Assembly (NCBI GenBank): GCA_036852015.1
Contig: JAANDG010000106.1
Coordinates: 1 to 64,000 of the forward strand
Direction: 5' to 3'
Length of the DNA: 64,000 bases
DNA from: Pelodera strongyloides
Taxonomy: Eukaryota; Nematoda; Chromadorea; Rhabditida; Rhabditidae
The notes under the pieces: generated by a model
The model's database searches: none
What the model was told of the DNA's origin: nothing
What the model saw: only the letters and a program-made list of their open reading frames with translations
Shown here: in pieces, positions 1-10,600 of the stretch
How positions within the stretch are numbered: position 1 is the stretch's first letter
How the letters are laid out: each line of letters begins with the position of its first letter
Made by a program: the position numbers and the translations under genes

Positions 1-406
1 GGTCCCATTTGAAGGAGGAAAAGTTGTAGCACTAAAATATAATATGGAACATGTTTATTAGTTTAATATGCTTATTTTTTTTTAAATTATCTCTTCCACG
101 TGGAGAACTTCAGATTTCCGTCATTTGTACTGTTTTCGAGAAGCATTATAAAACAGTTATGAAACAGAAGATTAGATAAGTCGTTAGTATCTCCACCTCT
201 TGCAATAATTGTTTTCACAAGTAAAATAAACAATGACATACCTTTTCTGAACAATTCTTCATACATCCAATCTGATTATAATATTCCTGAACCGTCACAA
301 AACGGTCCTTTTCTGGTTCGATTGTGTTCGTGGTCAGGAAAAGAGAATGAGAAATTGATATAAATAAACTGATTAGAAGTAGAATCCTGCTCACACGGTT
401 GTCCAT
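1..406 (-). CDS. secreted cysteine-containing protein, 5' part (two exons, runs off the window)
   Basis: I do not recognise this gene. Exon 1 is 242-406 and exon 2 is 1-31 (partial), read on the minus strand. Exon 1 codes 55 residues: a start Met, a short basic stretch (DNRVSR), a hydrophobic run ILLLISLFISIS that looks like a signal peptide, then a polar region ending in GCMKNCSEK. A donor gtatgt follows the last Lys codon, and the acceptor tatattttag at 32-33 restores the frame to CYNFSSFKWD, giving closely spaced cysteines. The genomic bases directly before the ATG end in AG (ttttcctgcatttgag), so the message could be trans-spliced. The gene diverges from the channel gene to its right. A short secreted or membrane-tethered extracellular protein is the most that can be said. 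Confidence 0.5.
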
Positions 407-1191
407 CTCAAATGCAGGAAAATATTAGTAGTATGGTCTTGAGTATAGTTTGTGAATTAAATCTCAATAGGTAGAATGGTGCGCTTAGGTAGTAGTTTAA
501 ATTTATCGGAATTACTGGATTTTTAAGTATTTTAGGGAAGGACAGTAAAGTTAGCACCACCTTACTCTCCCAGCTGTTGTATTCGATGCGTGCCTGCCCC
601 CTTACCGCCCTCCTTGCCGCTCCAGTAACCGCCCCCTTGAACCCTTGACCGACCTTGTTCCACCCTGTTTGTATGCAAATGACCCGGATTTACACTCCTT
701 GCGCAATCCGCTTACTTTTTGTTGTCTTGCACTTTTATGCGTTACGGTCAAATGTTTGAACAGGGCGGCAAGTCTTTTATGATTTAAGAACTGTAATCGG
801 TTGACCTCTTGGTATTCATATCAACAAATTTTGCCATGGCGTTGGGTTAGCCTGAAGATAAATAAATCCAAAATAAAACAACGCTATATTTATACTAACC
901 GAACTAATATGGTCAGAAGTTAATAACTGGCGTCGGCTGATAATTGAGAATGAGAGAGTAAAACAATGTAAAAAATTTCCTTTCAGAAACTCAGGAGCTC
1001 TCAAATCACTCATTATTTGAAGGCGTTATATCAGAGGTGGGTATTGGATACTGTAATTTTTTGTACTACTATTGTACAACAGCTTTGATAGCGTATGATA
1101 TGTTTGTAGTGGCCATCCGTGATGCTGAGAGCTAAATAAAACCAGAAACGATTTTTTGAAACTCATTTGTATTGTTCGGAATCGGAACTAA

Positions 1192-1290
1192 CAATAATAA
1201 TAATAATAATAATAATAATTTATTACACCACAAAGGTGCGCACAAACATACATAATTAAGACAATAAATACAGTTAAGACAGAAAAACGG
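1192..1290 (-). repeat. (AAT)n microsatellite at the 3' end of a probable retroelement relic
   Basis: About ten AAT units at 1192-1221 are followed by a stretch containing caccacaaaggtgcgcac. Read on the minus strand, this is a unique sequence ending in a short-repeat tail, like the 3' ends of non-LTR retrotransposons. The tail-to-body order is the basis for the call; no coding sequence remains. Confidence 0.35.
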
Positions 1291-1351
1291 TAATAAGGGA
1301 CATAAGGTACATGTGTAAAGGTAAGCGGAAAGGTACTTCTATGACCTTTAT

Positions 1352-1430
1352 TTCCGAGCTCGGCCCGCGGAAAAAACTAGCTAGTTTTTTAGTAGTTTCC
1401 TACTAGGTTTTATTCGGCCCGAGCTCGGAA
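1352..1430. repeat. GC-rich inverted repeat with palindromic centre
   Basis: TTCCGAGCTCGG at 1352-1363 is repeated inverted at 1419-1430. Between them lies the perfect 20-base palindrome AAAAAACTAGCTAGTTTTTT at 1371-1390. Further variants of the CTCGG/CCGAG motif continue to about 1510. No known element is recognised. Confidence 0.5.
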
Positions 1431-1611
1431 TACGAAAATTTGTCGGAAAAAGCTCGGAAAATCCTGTTCCCGATCTCGGCCCGAGAAACGTGTCGGAGAA
1501 TAATCGGGAAATTGGCGGAAACCCCCCGAAAATGTAAAGTTTCACGGCAACGGCTCGGGATTCATTAACGTAGTTATTGTTGATATATTTAAATCGCTGC
1601 GTTTCGTTCAG

Positions 1612-4600
1612 GACCGTAGGCGACAGCTCGACCGCCTCAATTCTGGGGGCTTCATCAATGAACAACGACGTTTGGTGGAAGATCTATTAGATCCAGCATA
1701 TTATGAGAAGACAGTGCATCCGAGGGTCAGTTTACTACAGTATGTTGCGTTGTGAAGCGCGGTATCCTAGGGTTGCCTTTTGAGATATGTTAACTTCCTC
1801 GTTTACGCTTCATCAATAATCTATTTATGTATTATTATTCTAAACTGGGCGCGTTCTCTCGAGGCACCTAGTGAATTTATAAGTATTTGACTCTATCTTT
1901 GAACCATTGCCCGTAGTTAGCTTTTCATATTTATGCCTCGCCCAGGGGCTTTCGAAGCCGCTGGTCCAAACAAAGCCCTAGTATTTGCCCTAGTATTTAA
2001 TAACCTTTTTTCATAAGCATGGACTGTTGAGAAACATCATTGAACAACAAAAGTACGTATATATATCTTTTCAGAAAGATCACAATCTGCCTACACGGGT
2101 CAACTTCTCCATTAGTTTGTATCAAATACTTGATGTTGTGAGTTTTACACTATTTCTGAGTGGGCCTTTGTCATCGACATGCATGTTTTATTAGCGCGAC
2201 AGCGCTAACATAGTTTGGGTATCATCCGAGTCCCCCTTTTTCCGTTTCCATCCTAATTTTGTTCTTGAACAAAATAATGTCATTCTTTCATTTTGATTAG
2301 TTAATATAGCGCATTTTGTAATAGCTGCGAAATTTTCAGCCAAAAGTGTTAACTTTCGCATAAGTTTCTTACTTGGTATTCGTATCGAGATACAGTGCGT
2401 TTCATAAGTATAAGAACACCCAAAAAATTTCGTTTTCGGGCCAAAAATGACAGAAACGCTTCAAATAAGTCACACCATTGGATTCAGCGTGGAAAACTGG
2501 TCCTGTACAGGAAAATTCGGAATAAAATATTCAGAATTTCGCCAGAAGGAATTCTTGAATCAAAAGGGTCGTTTTTGCAACTGTTTCATAAGTAAAGGAA
2601 CACCTGTGAAAATTATTATTTAATTAAAAATTAAAGTGATAAAGAGCTTGATTGTATAAATTAATTATCGGTAGGTCCTTCTTATCCTGCGTCAAGGTCA
2701 AATTCTCGGTGGCGCTTCGAAGAGGCGCGATTCTGGAGAATTCTGACGTCGCCTGTTCTTCGAGGCGTGCAGCTGATATTCGACCGTCGAAAAAGTGTGC
2801 CTTTGTGCGCAGTTTCCACAAAAATACCGCCAAATGAGTTTCGAATGGATTCGCATCTGGAGAACATGCTGGAAAGCTCCATGCGTCCTCCAGATGCTTT
2901 GTCATCTAAACTTCTGAGGATGACTGACGTTCATTGACTGTTTTACATTCTGAAGCACAACTCCTGGCAGCGGAAAACCCAGTACAAACACTGTCGAGAA
3001 CATTCTGGGTGATGACAGTGTCCATCCGTGTGCCTGGAAACTCCAGATGAGCATATTGAACACTGAAGCACCAGGATGAGATGTACCGTCATCAACAACA
3101 AAATTAGACTTAAAAAATAGTGTACCAAAGCGTTTGCTCTATCTTTATCAGATACGTGTATTCTGCTCGCTAAGTCAATAACTGCACGATTACTGGCAAC
3201 AGAGCGCGACGTACCCGAAGAGATATATTTGTAGAGCTGCTTTAGTTGGCCGGAAGCTATAATTTTACGTTCTACATTACTATAATACTTTTCCGACTCT
3301 CTTTTCAACCGTTTGCTAACAAGCTTGTACTTTTCCTCGTGTCCGACACTACGATTCACCAACGTAAAGAGTCTTTCTTTTTGGCGTATCAAATTTTCTA
3401 TATGTCGTGGAATTCTAATGCCACCAACTGAAACTTTCTTGAGAGGAATATGCTCATCTGGAGTTTCCAGGCACACGGATGGAAACTTTCTTGAGAGGAA
3501 ATAACATCAGCTGCACGCCTCGAAGAACAGGCGACGTCAGAATTCTCCAGAATCGCGCCTCTTCGAAGCGCCACCGAGAATTTGACCTTGACGCAGGATA
3601 AGAAGGACCTACCGATAATTATTTTATGCATTCAAGCTCTAAATCACTTTAATTTTTAAATAAATTATAATTTTCACGGGTGTTCCTTTACTTATGAAAC
3701 AGTTGCAAAAACGACCCTTTTGGTTCAAGAATTCCTTCTGGCGAGATTCTGAATATTTTATTCCGAATTTTCCTGTACATGACCACTTTTCCACGCTGAA
3801 TCCAATGGTGTGACTTATTTGAAGCGTTTCTGTCATTTTTGGCCCGAAAACGAAATTTTTTGGGTGTTCTTATACTTATGAAACGCACTGTATGTCGACT
3901 TGCTATGATTTACAGGCGCACTATCTAGCACGATGTTATACGTTTTGATTACATTAATATATAATTATATTTCCATAAAAAGCTAGAATTGTTCTATTCA
4001 GGATGAGCACTCTCAGAGTCTCAGTGTAAACGTTTGGGTCGTACAGGTTGGTTTCATAAATATAATCTTTAATTTTATAATTATAACCTTAAAGGGACAG
4101 GCCCATCAAAATAAACCTATATTTACGATACGTTCATAATGACTATCAAGCATTTTTATTACAATATATACAAACTAAATTTCACCATTATTCGCCCTAG
4201 ACAACTTTTTTCCAATGCGCTCAACGCATATGTATACCATAAAACTGCAGATTTCAAAGCTATATATGCAAACTTTAATCGCATTATAATTTCACGATAA
4301 ATTTGCATTGACGACAAGGATATTTGCGGCTTTACGGTATACATTTGATCTGAGCGCATCGGAAAAAAGTTTCCCATGGCAAATAAATGTGAAATTTAGT
4401 TTGCATATATTGTAATATATATGCAAACTTTAATGTGAAATTTAGTTTGCATATATTGTAATACCCCTACAATCCTATGCTCATGGTTCAACGCACCGTA
4501 GGGGTGAAACGGGTAATGCCGGCGAAATGAGCGGGCGTCCTGCGAGAAGATTGGCACCCGCAGGACGTATTGCGAAAACCAACTATGTCAAAGTCAAATC

Positions 4601-7600
4601 AGCAAAGACCCCGAGTTCCATGCGCCGCAAGGCAGGGGTGCTATAGCAATCTCACGGCCGTAGGGAAACATAATTTTTCCTATTTTCATATATCTACGTT
4701 TAACGCCCGGACGCTGCACAAGGACGCTGATGTCGATCAGTTGATCGGCGAGCTCGATAATGTGAACGCTGGCATCGTTGCTATCCAAGAGACGCGGTCC
4801 AAGGAGAGCAAGTGCAAGACCTGGCACAGTGGCCACCGTGTGCTCATTGGAGCCAGAGAGGAGAGGTCGAGGTCTGGCGGTGTGGGCTTCATAGACCCCC
4901 AGAATACCTGCCATATGTCAGCGATATGAGAGCAGTCAGCCCGCGTGTGGCGGTCCTTCATGGCGAAGTGAAACGGTGACATTCACCGTTGTTAACGTGT
5001 ACGCTCCCACCAGCGAGTATGACGACGAGGTCGTGGAGGAGCTTTATGATGACATTGAGCGAGAACTGACGAACAGTCGTGCAATGTCAAGCTTGTCGTC
5101 GGTGACTTCAACGCGTCCATCGGTCCCAGGGACGATGGGGAGACGTACGTTGGGCACTACGCTGCAGACACCCGTAATGACCGTGGTCAACGGCTAGCAG
5201 ATTTTGCGGAAAGTCAGTGCATGTACGTGTTGAACACCATGTTCCAACAACGAAAGCGTAGACTTTGGACGTGGCAGAGCCCGCAAGGTGCAAAGAAACA
5301 GCTGGACTATGTCCTTTGCAACGACGCCCATCGGGTCGTTGACTGTAAGATCGTCGGTAGAAGCTGGTGCGGCTCAAGTTCAGATCACCGCTTGGTCAAG
5401 TCCATCATCAACTTTGGTTCTGTTAAGTTCAGAAGGCGCACCTCCAGGCGTGGAGACGTTGATCCGGGTCTAGCCCGTGCTATAATGAACCAAGTGGACT
5501 GGTCGAGGTACGGTTCACCTCAGTCGTACTCCGAACTGAGCCGGGAACTGGCGAGGGCATCAGCTGAGGCTAGGCCGGTCATTCGTGCTCATCCTAGAGA
5601 AAGACTGACGTCGAAGACCATTGAAATGATCCGTGAGAGACGAAGAAGGCTACGTCAGGGTCAAAACGTACAGAGCCTCAGCCGCGACCTACGAAAGATG
5701 GTTGAAACAGACTACAAGAGCTTTAACGAGGTTAAAGCTCTCGAAGCGGCCCAACGTCTTATGTCCATAAAGAAAGTACGCCAACGCTATTCCTTGCATA
5801 AGGAGGCAACTGTGGCCATGATGGACAAAGACGGTACTTTGAAGACCAAGATCCAGGATATTGCCGATATCATCAAAGATTTCTATGGGGATCTCTTTGC
5901 TTCGAAGAAGCGTGTTCCGAAATCAGGCATTGAAGTCAATGAGGACGTGCCGGAGTTCATGGAGAGCGAGGTTGAACATGCTTTGAAGAGAATGCCTAAT
6001 AACAGGGCTCCTGGCAATGATGGCATTTCCATTGATCTCCTCAAGTACGCTCCGAAGTCCGCTCTATCCGCAGTTTGCAGGTTGTTCAACAATATCCTCT
6101 CAATGAAAATCGTCCCTGAGAACTGGAAAGGTAGTAACACCATCCTGATCCATAAGAAGGGAAGCAAAGAGGACATAAACAACTATCGTCCAATTGCGTT
6201 GATGTCACAGCTGTCAAAGCTGTTTTCTCGCGTCATCTTGAACCGAATCAGCAAGTGGCTGGAAGAAGGCAATAGACGAGAGCAGGCAGGCTTTCGAGGC
6301 GGGTACTCGACTATTGACCACATTCACACTGTGTGTCAAGTTATCGAGCGGTCTAGGGAGTACAAGATACCCCTCTGTATGTTGTTTGTCGACTTCAAAA
6401 AGATTCGGTTGAGAAGCAGGCGGTCCTCAATGCTCTGAAACATCACGCAGTGCCAGAAAGCTACGTGTCTATGATAGACGAGCTGTATAACCAGTGCGCC
6501 ACGGACATCCAACTCCTTCATACACCAGTTAAGGTGCCCGTTGAGCGCGGAGTCAAACAAGGGGATGTCATTTCACCCACTCTGTTTTCTGCTTCTCTGG
6601 AATGTGCTTTGAGAGACTCCAACATGTCCGGTGGTTATGACATTGACGGCGAAACATTACAGTTCTTACTGTTTGCCGACGATGTGGTTCTTATAGCCAA
6701 AGACCCATGTACACTGCAGAAAAACCTAGACGAACTAATTCGAGTAACGTCGCTAATCGGTCTTGAAGCCCACCCAGGCAAGACGCAGTGGATGGCTAAC
6801 GATCATTGTCCAAACGGCGGTGCAGATATACGTATTGGCAACAGCACGCTCGAAAAGGTCGGGAAGTATGTCTACCTTGGCGCGAGGTTAACCCCAGCAA
6901 CAGCCTCACCGCCGAACTCTCTCGGCGTAAACAGTCTGGGTGGAAGGCTTTCGGAAGCTACGAGATGTACTCACCAATGTGAAGCTGTCAAAAGAAGTGA
7001 AAGCCAAGGTGTTTAACACGCATGTGCTGCCAGCAATGACCTATGCTTCCGAAACTTGGTGCACGACAAAGAAAGACGAAGAATCCTTACTTGTCACCCA
7101 GAGAGCCATGGAGCGTAAGATCGTAGGCACGCGCTCCGGGATCGTATGTCAAACGTCACACTTCGAGAAAAGTCCGGCGTAGATGATATAATTGATAGGA
7201 TATACAGCTCGAAACATCGATGGGCTGGTCATGTCATTCGTAGAAATGACAATCGATGGACCACTCGGGTCACAGAATGGCGTCCCCGAGATTACAAGCG
7301 TCCTCAAGGGCGACCGCCAACGAGATGGGCAGACCCGATGGTTAAATCATTTGGACGTGCATGGAATCGCATCGCAAGATGCAGGTCTTCATGGCGTAGT
7401 TGCGACCTGCGCTGTTGGCGAGCCAACAGCTGATATAACGGTCTTCAAGGTATTCAAGGTAAGGTATATTGTAATAAAAATGCTTGATAGTCACTATGGA
7501 CGTATCGTAAACATAGGTTTACTTTGATGGGCCTGTCCCTTTAAACAAGAAATAACCGTAAATATGGCCTTTCTAATTCCAACTTTCATAAATACAACCT

Positions 7601-10600
7601 TCATAAATATTACTTTCATACTTTCATAACTTTCGTAAATAGTCATAATTTTTACGGCATTTTTCGAAATGTTTCATGCAATACACATGAGGTGATGTTA
7701 ATTTGGTAGTTGGTGTTCTGTTCTCGCGTTGAAGTTCAAATGATTATATTAAAACTAATAATTATATTAAATATAATCAATTAATTATATAACATAAACT
7801 TTAAATCAATTATATACACATTTTGAATAATAATTCCAGGATTGGTTTGATGAGTTTCTGGACTGGGATCCGAGAAACTATGGAATGTTGAATAAAACGA
7901 TAGTTCCTTATAAAGAGTTATGGATACCGGATACGTATTTATATAACAGGTGTGCTTCTTTATACGTTGTGTGGCCATATGTAGTCGCCTACAAACTATC
8001 AAGTTGCGTTGTGTGCGCCGCACTGAAACGGGAAAGCATGCTGACTGCAAAAAATGACCCTTTATGACCTGCCGGAAACGCGGCTCGGGACAAGGTTTCA
8101 TACCGACGGGAATTATTGCCCTTCTAGTTGGTTCCCAATTTGTTTAAAGGGATAGGTTCATCTCAAATCACCTCTCTTTTTATTGTTTTTATTAATAATA
8201 GCACAAATATAATTCACAATGAAAATTAAATCAATCACGGAACTATACGCCCAGCAGAAGAAGCTTCCTTTATTGGAAGCTAGGTGATCGGAAGCCAAAA
8301 TCTAAAGGCAAAAACTAATACCGTACGCAGATCAAGCGGGCTAATGGCAATTAGCCAAGTTACAAACTACACTCGGCCAAGCCATTAAATGATAATTCAC
8401 CGTGCGAAATAATGTCCTGCCAAGTGTAGTTTGTACCTTGGCTAATTGCCATTAGCCCGCGCTATCTCTGTACGGTACCAGTTTTTGCGTTTAGATTTTA
8501 GCTTCCGATCACCCAGATACCAATAAAGGAAGATTCTTCTGGGAGGCCTATTGTTCTGTGATTGATTTAATTTTCATTGTGAATGATACTTGTGTTATTA
8601 TTAATAAAAACAATAAAAAGAGAGGTAATTTGAGATGAACCTATCCCTTTAAAGCGGAATACCGACCGGTTTTTGAAACGCATCGTGGACTGCTGAATTC
8701 TTTCATATTTATGCCAATTTGCTCGAATGCAGCTCGATTTGTTATTCTGATTTATGTTCATTTGCATATGTTGCATAAGGATGCTGGTCTACTCGATATG
8801 TTTCAAAAACCGGCCGGTATTTCCCTTTAAAATAATCTCATTTCTTTTCTTTTAGTGAAGCTCTTGAACAGAAGAAGACGGAGGCCTTGATGAATGGGAT
8901 AGTGACCACGGGACACTGGACAAATGACTCCCGGGGAGCGCGAGTTCAACTTATGTTCCCCGCGATTTACAGACTATCGTGCAAAATGGATGTAAGTTTC
9001 TTAAAGCGAAATACCGGCCGGTTTTTGAAACGCATCATGGACAACTTTATTCTTTCGAATTTATGCTAAGTTGCTCGAATTTAGCTCGATTTTTTATTCT
9101 AATTTATGCTAATTTGCGTAAGCTTGTTTCAAAAAGTGGCCGGTATGTCGCTTTAAGTTGAGCGTTATCTAAAGTTCGCTTTGCAGACAATGAAAAACAC
9201 TAACTGCAAGACATAACATAAAGCTCGTTTTGTAGATAACAACATCGTATCGATTTATTTTGCCTTTCAGGTCCGTCTATTTCCGTATGATGTACAAAAC
9301 TGCACTTTTATTTTTTCCTCATGGACACACGACAGTTCTACGATTGATTATTGGCCCAAGACACCGTAAGTCTTACTGTATTTTGGATTTGCTTTCATGA
9401 CAAGGAAATGTTTAGAAATGTTTATTAGACTCTTAAAAAAAATTGGAAAACGCTTCACGAATTTGGGTGTCATCCTTGCGCAAGGAGGTGGGTAATGTGT
9501 AGAAATAATTGTCACCATTTTGGTATAAATTGTTGTGCCTTAAGTTGTTAATATTGTTGCTTGTTGTTGTTGATACATCGTTATTTTATTAATTTGTACT
9601 TCACTTCTCATTATTATTTGCGGTTTATTGGTACTTTTATTGATTTCCACCCATATGGGTGTGTGCAATAAATGTTTAAATGTTTATAAATGTCTACCAT
9701 ACTCTCACAAATACCGCCAAAATAAGATGATCTTAAGAAAGCCGTCAAATAAATTATTTTCAGCACTGTCAACTTGAAAAACATGGCCAACAACGAGGAA
9801 TGGTCGGTGATTTCTTTTGATTTCAATCGCGTTGAGGTAATGTTTTTTTTTTAAATATTTTCTGCATTTTTTCTAAATTTTTAGTTTCGATAGTTTAGTA
9901 GACAGTATATAAAAAGTGAGGGAGCCGACAGACAGACAAGCAAGATGCAAGCAGAAGACGCACTAAGACCTGTGCTGACGCGGGACTTTTGTTTTAAACC
10001 CTAATTTTGAGAGCGCCTGATACAGTATCCGGGAATTTGGGTTGACGTTCCCTTTCATAAATAATTCTAAATCAATTATTATTACAGGTATTTTACAAGT
10101 GTTGCGAGAAACCGTGGATTATGCTGTATGCACATTTGGTGATCCGACGCAAGCCGCTTTATTATGTAGTGAATTTGGTCAGTTTTCTTATTTTCGATAT
10201 CTTCACTCGATAAACTCAAGTATTAATTTTATTTTTATTACTTAATCTTTAGCTTCTATTAGTATATACCTCTGAAATGTTCTATCCCACTAACCGAAGC
10301 CCAAGCACACTAACGGCGTTTCAAAGTTTTCAAAGTATCCTGAAAATTTACCGTATTTTGGAACACGAGAATATTTTTTAATTTTTCATGTGAAATATGC
10401 AGGTTTCGTGCTAAAATACGATATTATTGACAGAATCACGGTCATTTTTTGGGATACCTTGAAATGAAATCCCATAATGTTATGTTCATGGCTACTATGA
10501 GGGAACTATGCCAAGATTCCAAGATGCTTATTCACATGTTACGCTCGCATTTTAAAATGATAATAAAAATTAGTATACTGTAGTCTGTAGTCTACCCAAA

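Larger units (their letters stand above)
432..1611. other. intergenic region between divergent genes
   Basis: No coding exon could be supported here. It contains a C-rich stretch around 578-665, a trinucleotide repeat at 1192-1221 and a GC-rich inverted-repeat patch at 1352-1510. The first exon of the channel gene (signal peptide) should lie here or further upstream but was not identified. Confidence 0.5.
2393..3890. mobile_element. Tc1/mariner-like composite foldback element (1.5 kb, about 385 bp terminal inverted repeats)
   Basis: The ends CAGTGCGTTTCATAAGTA are perfectly inverted and flanked by TA on both sides (2391-2392, 3891-3892), the Tc1/mariner target duplication. The arms run 2393-about 2775 and about 3507-3890 with roughly 90 percent identity by eye. 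The left arm and its inner flank on the minus strand retain a decayed transposase C-terminus with SPDANPFE, matching the SPDxNPxE motif carrying the third catalytic acid. The arm extends into this coding segment, so part of the transposase was duplicated in inverted order. The centre carries a retrotransposon fragment. The element sits in a channel-gene intron and cannot encode a transposase. Confidence 0.85.
4464..7464 (+). mobile_element. RTE-clade non-LTR retrotransposon, full length (3.0 kb), coding region decayed
   Basis: The element is bounded by a 12-base target duplication, TATATTGTAATA, at 4452-4463 and 7465-7476. It begins with a ribozyme-like fold and ends in short imperfect repeats (ttcaaggta...ttcaaggtaa), as RTE elements do. 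It codes an APE-type endonuclease (about 4690-5400), a reverse transcriptase (about 5900-6760) and the usual RTE C-terminal segment (about 7150-7430). It lies inside the TTAA-type element in a channel-gene intron. The size matches the roughly 3 kb usual for RTE. Confidence 0.9.
4090..7544. mobile_element. TTAA-flanked inverted-repeat element, split by an RTE retrotransposon
   Basis: About 78 bases at 4094-4170 (AAAGGGACAGGCCCATCAAA at the tip) recur inverted at 7465-7540 with a few mismatches, and TTAA lies at both outer edges (4090-4093, 7541-7544). The interior from 4158 to 4420 is itself an imperfect hairpin. The tip resembles that of the foldback element at 8144, so both probably belong to one TTAA-targeting (piggyBac-like) non-autonomous family. 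No transposase is present. Confidence 0.75.
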
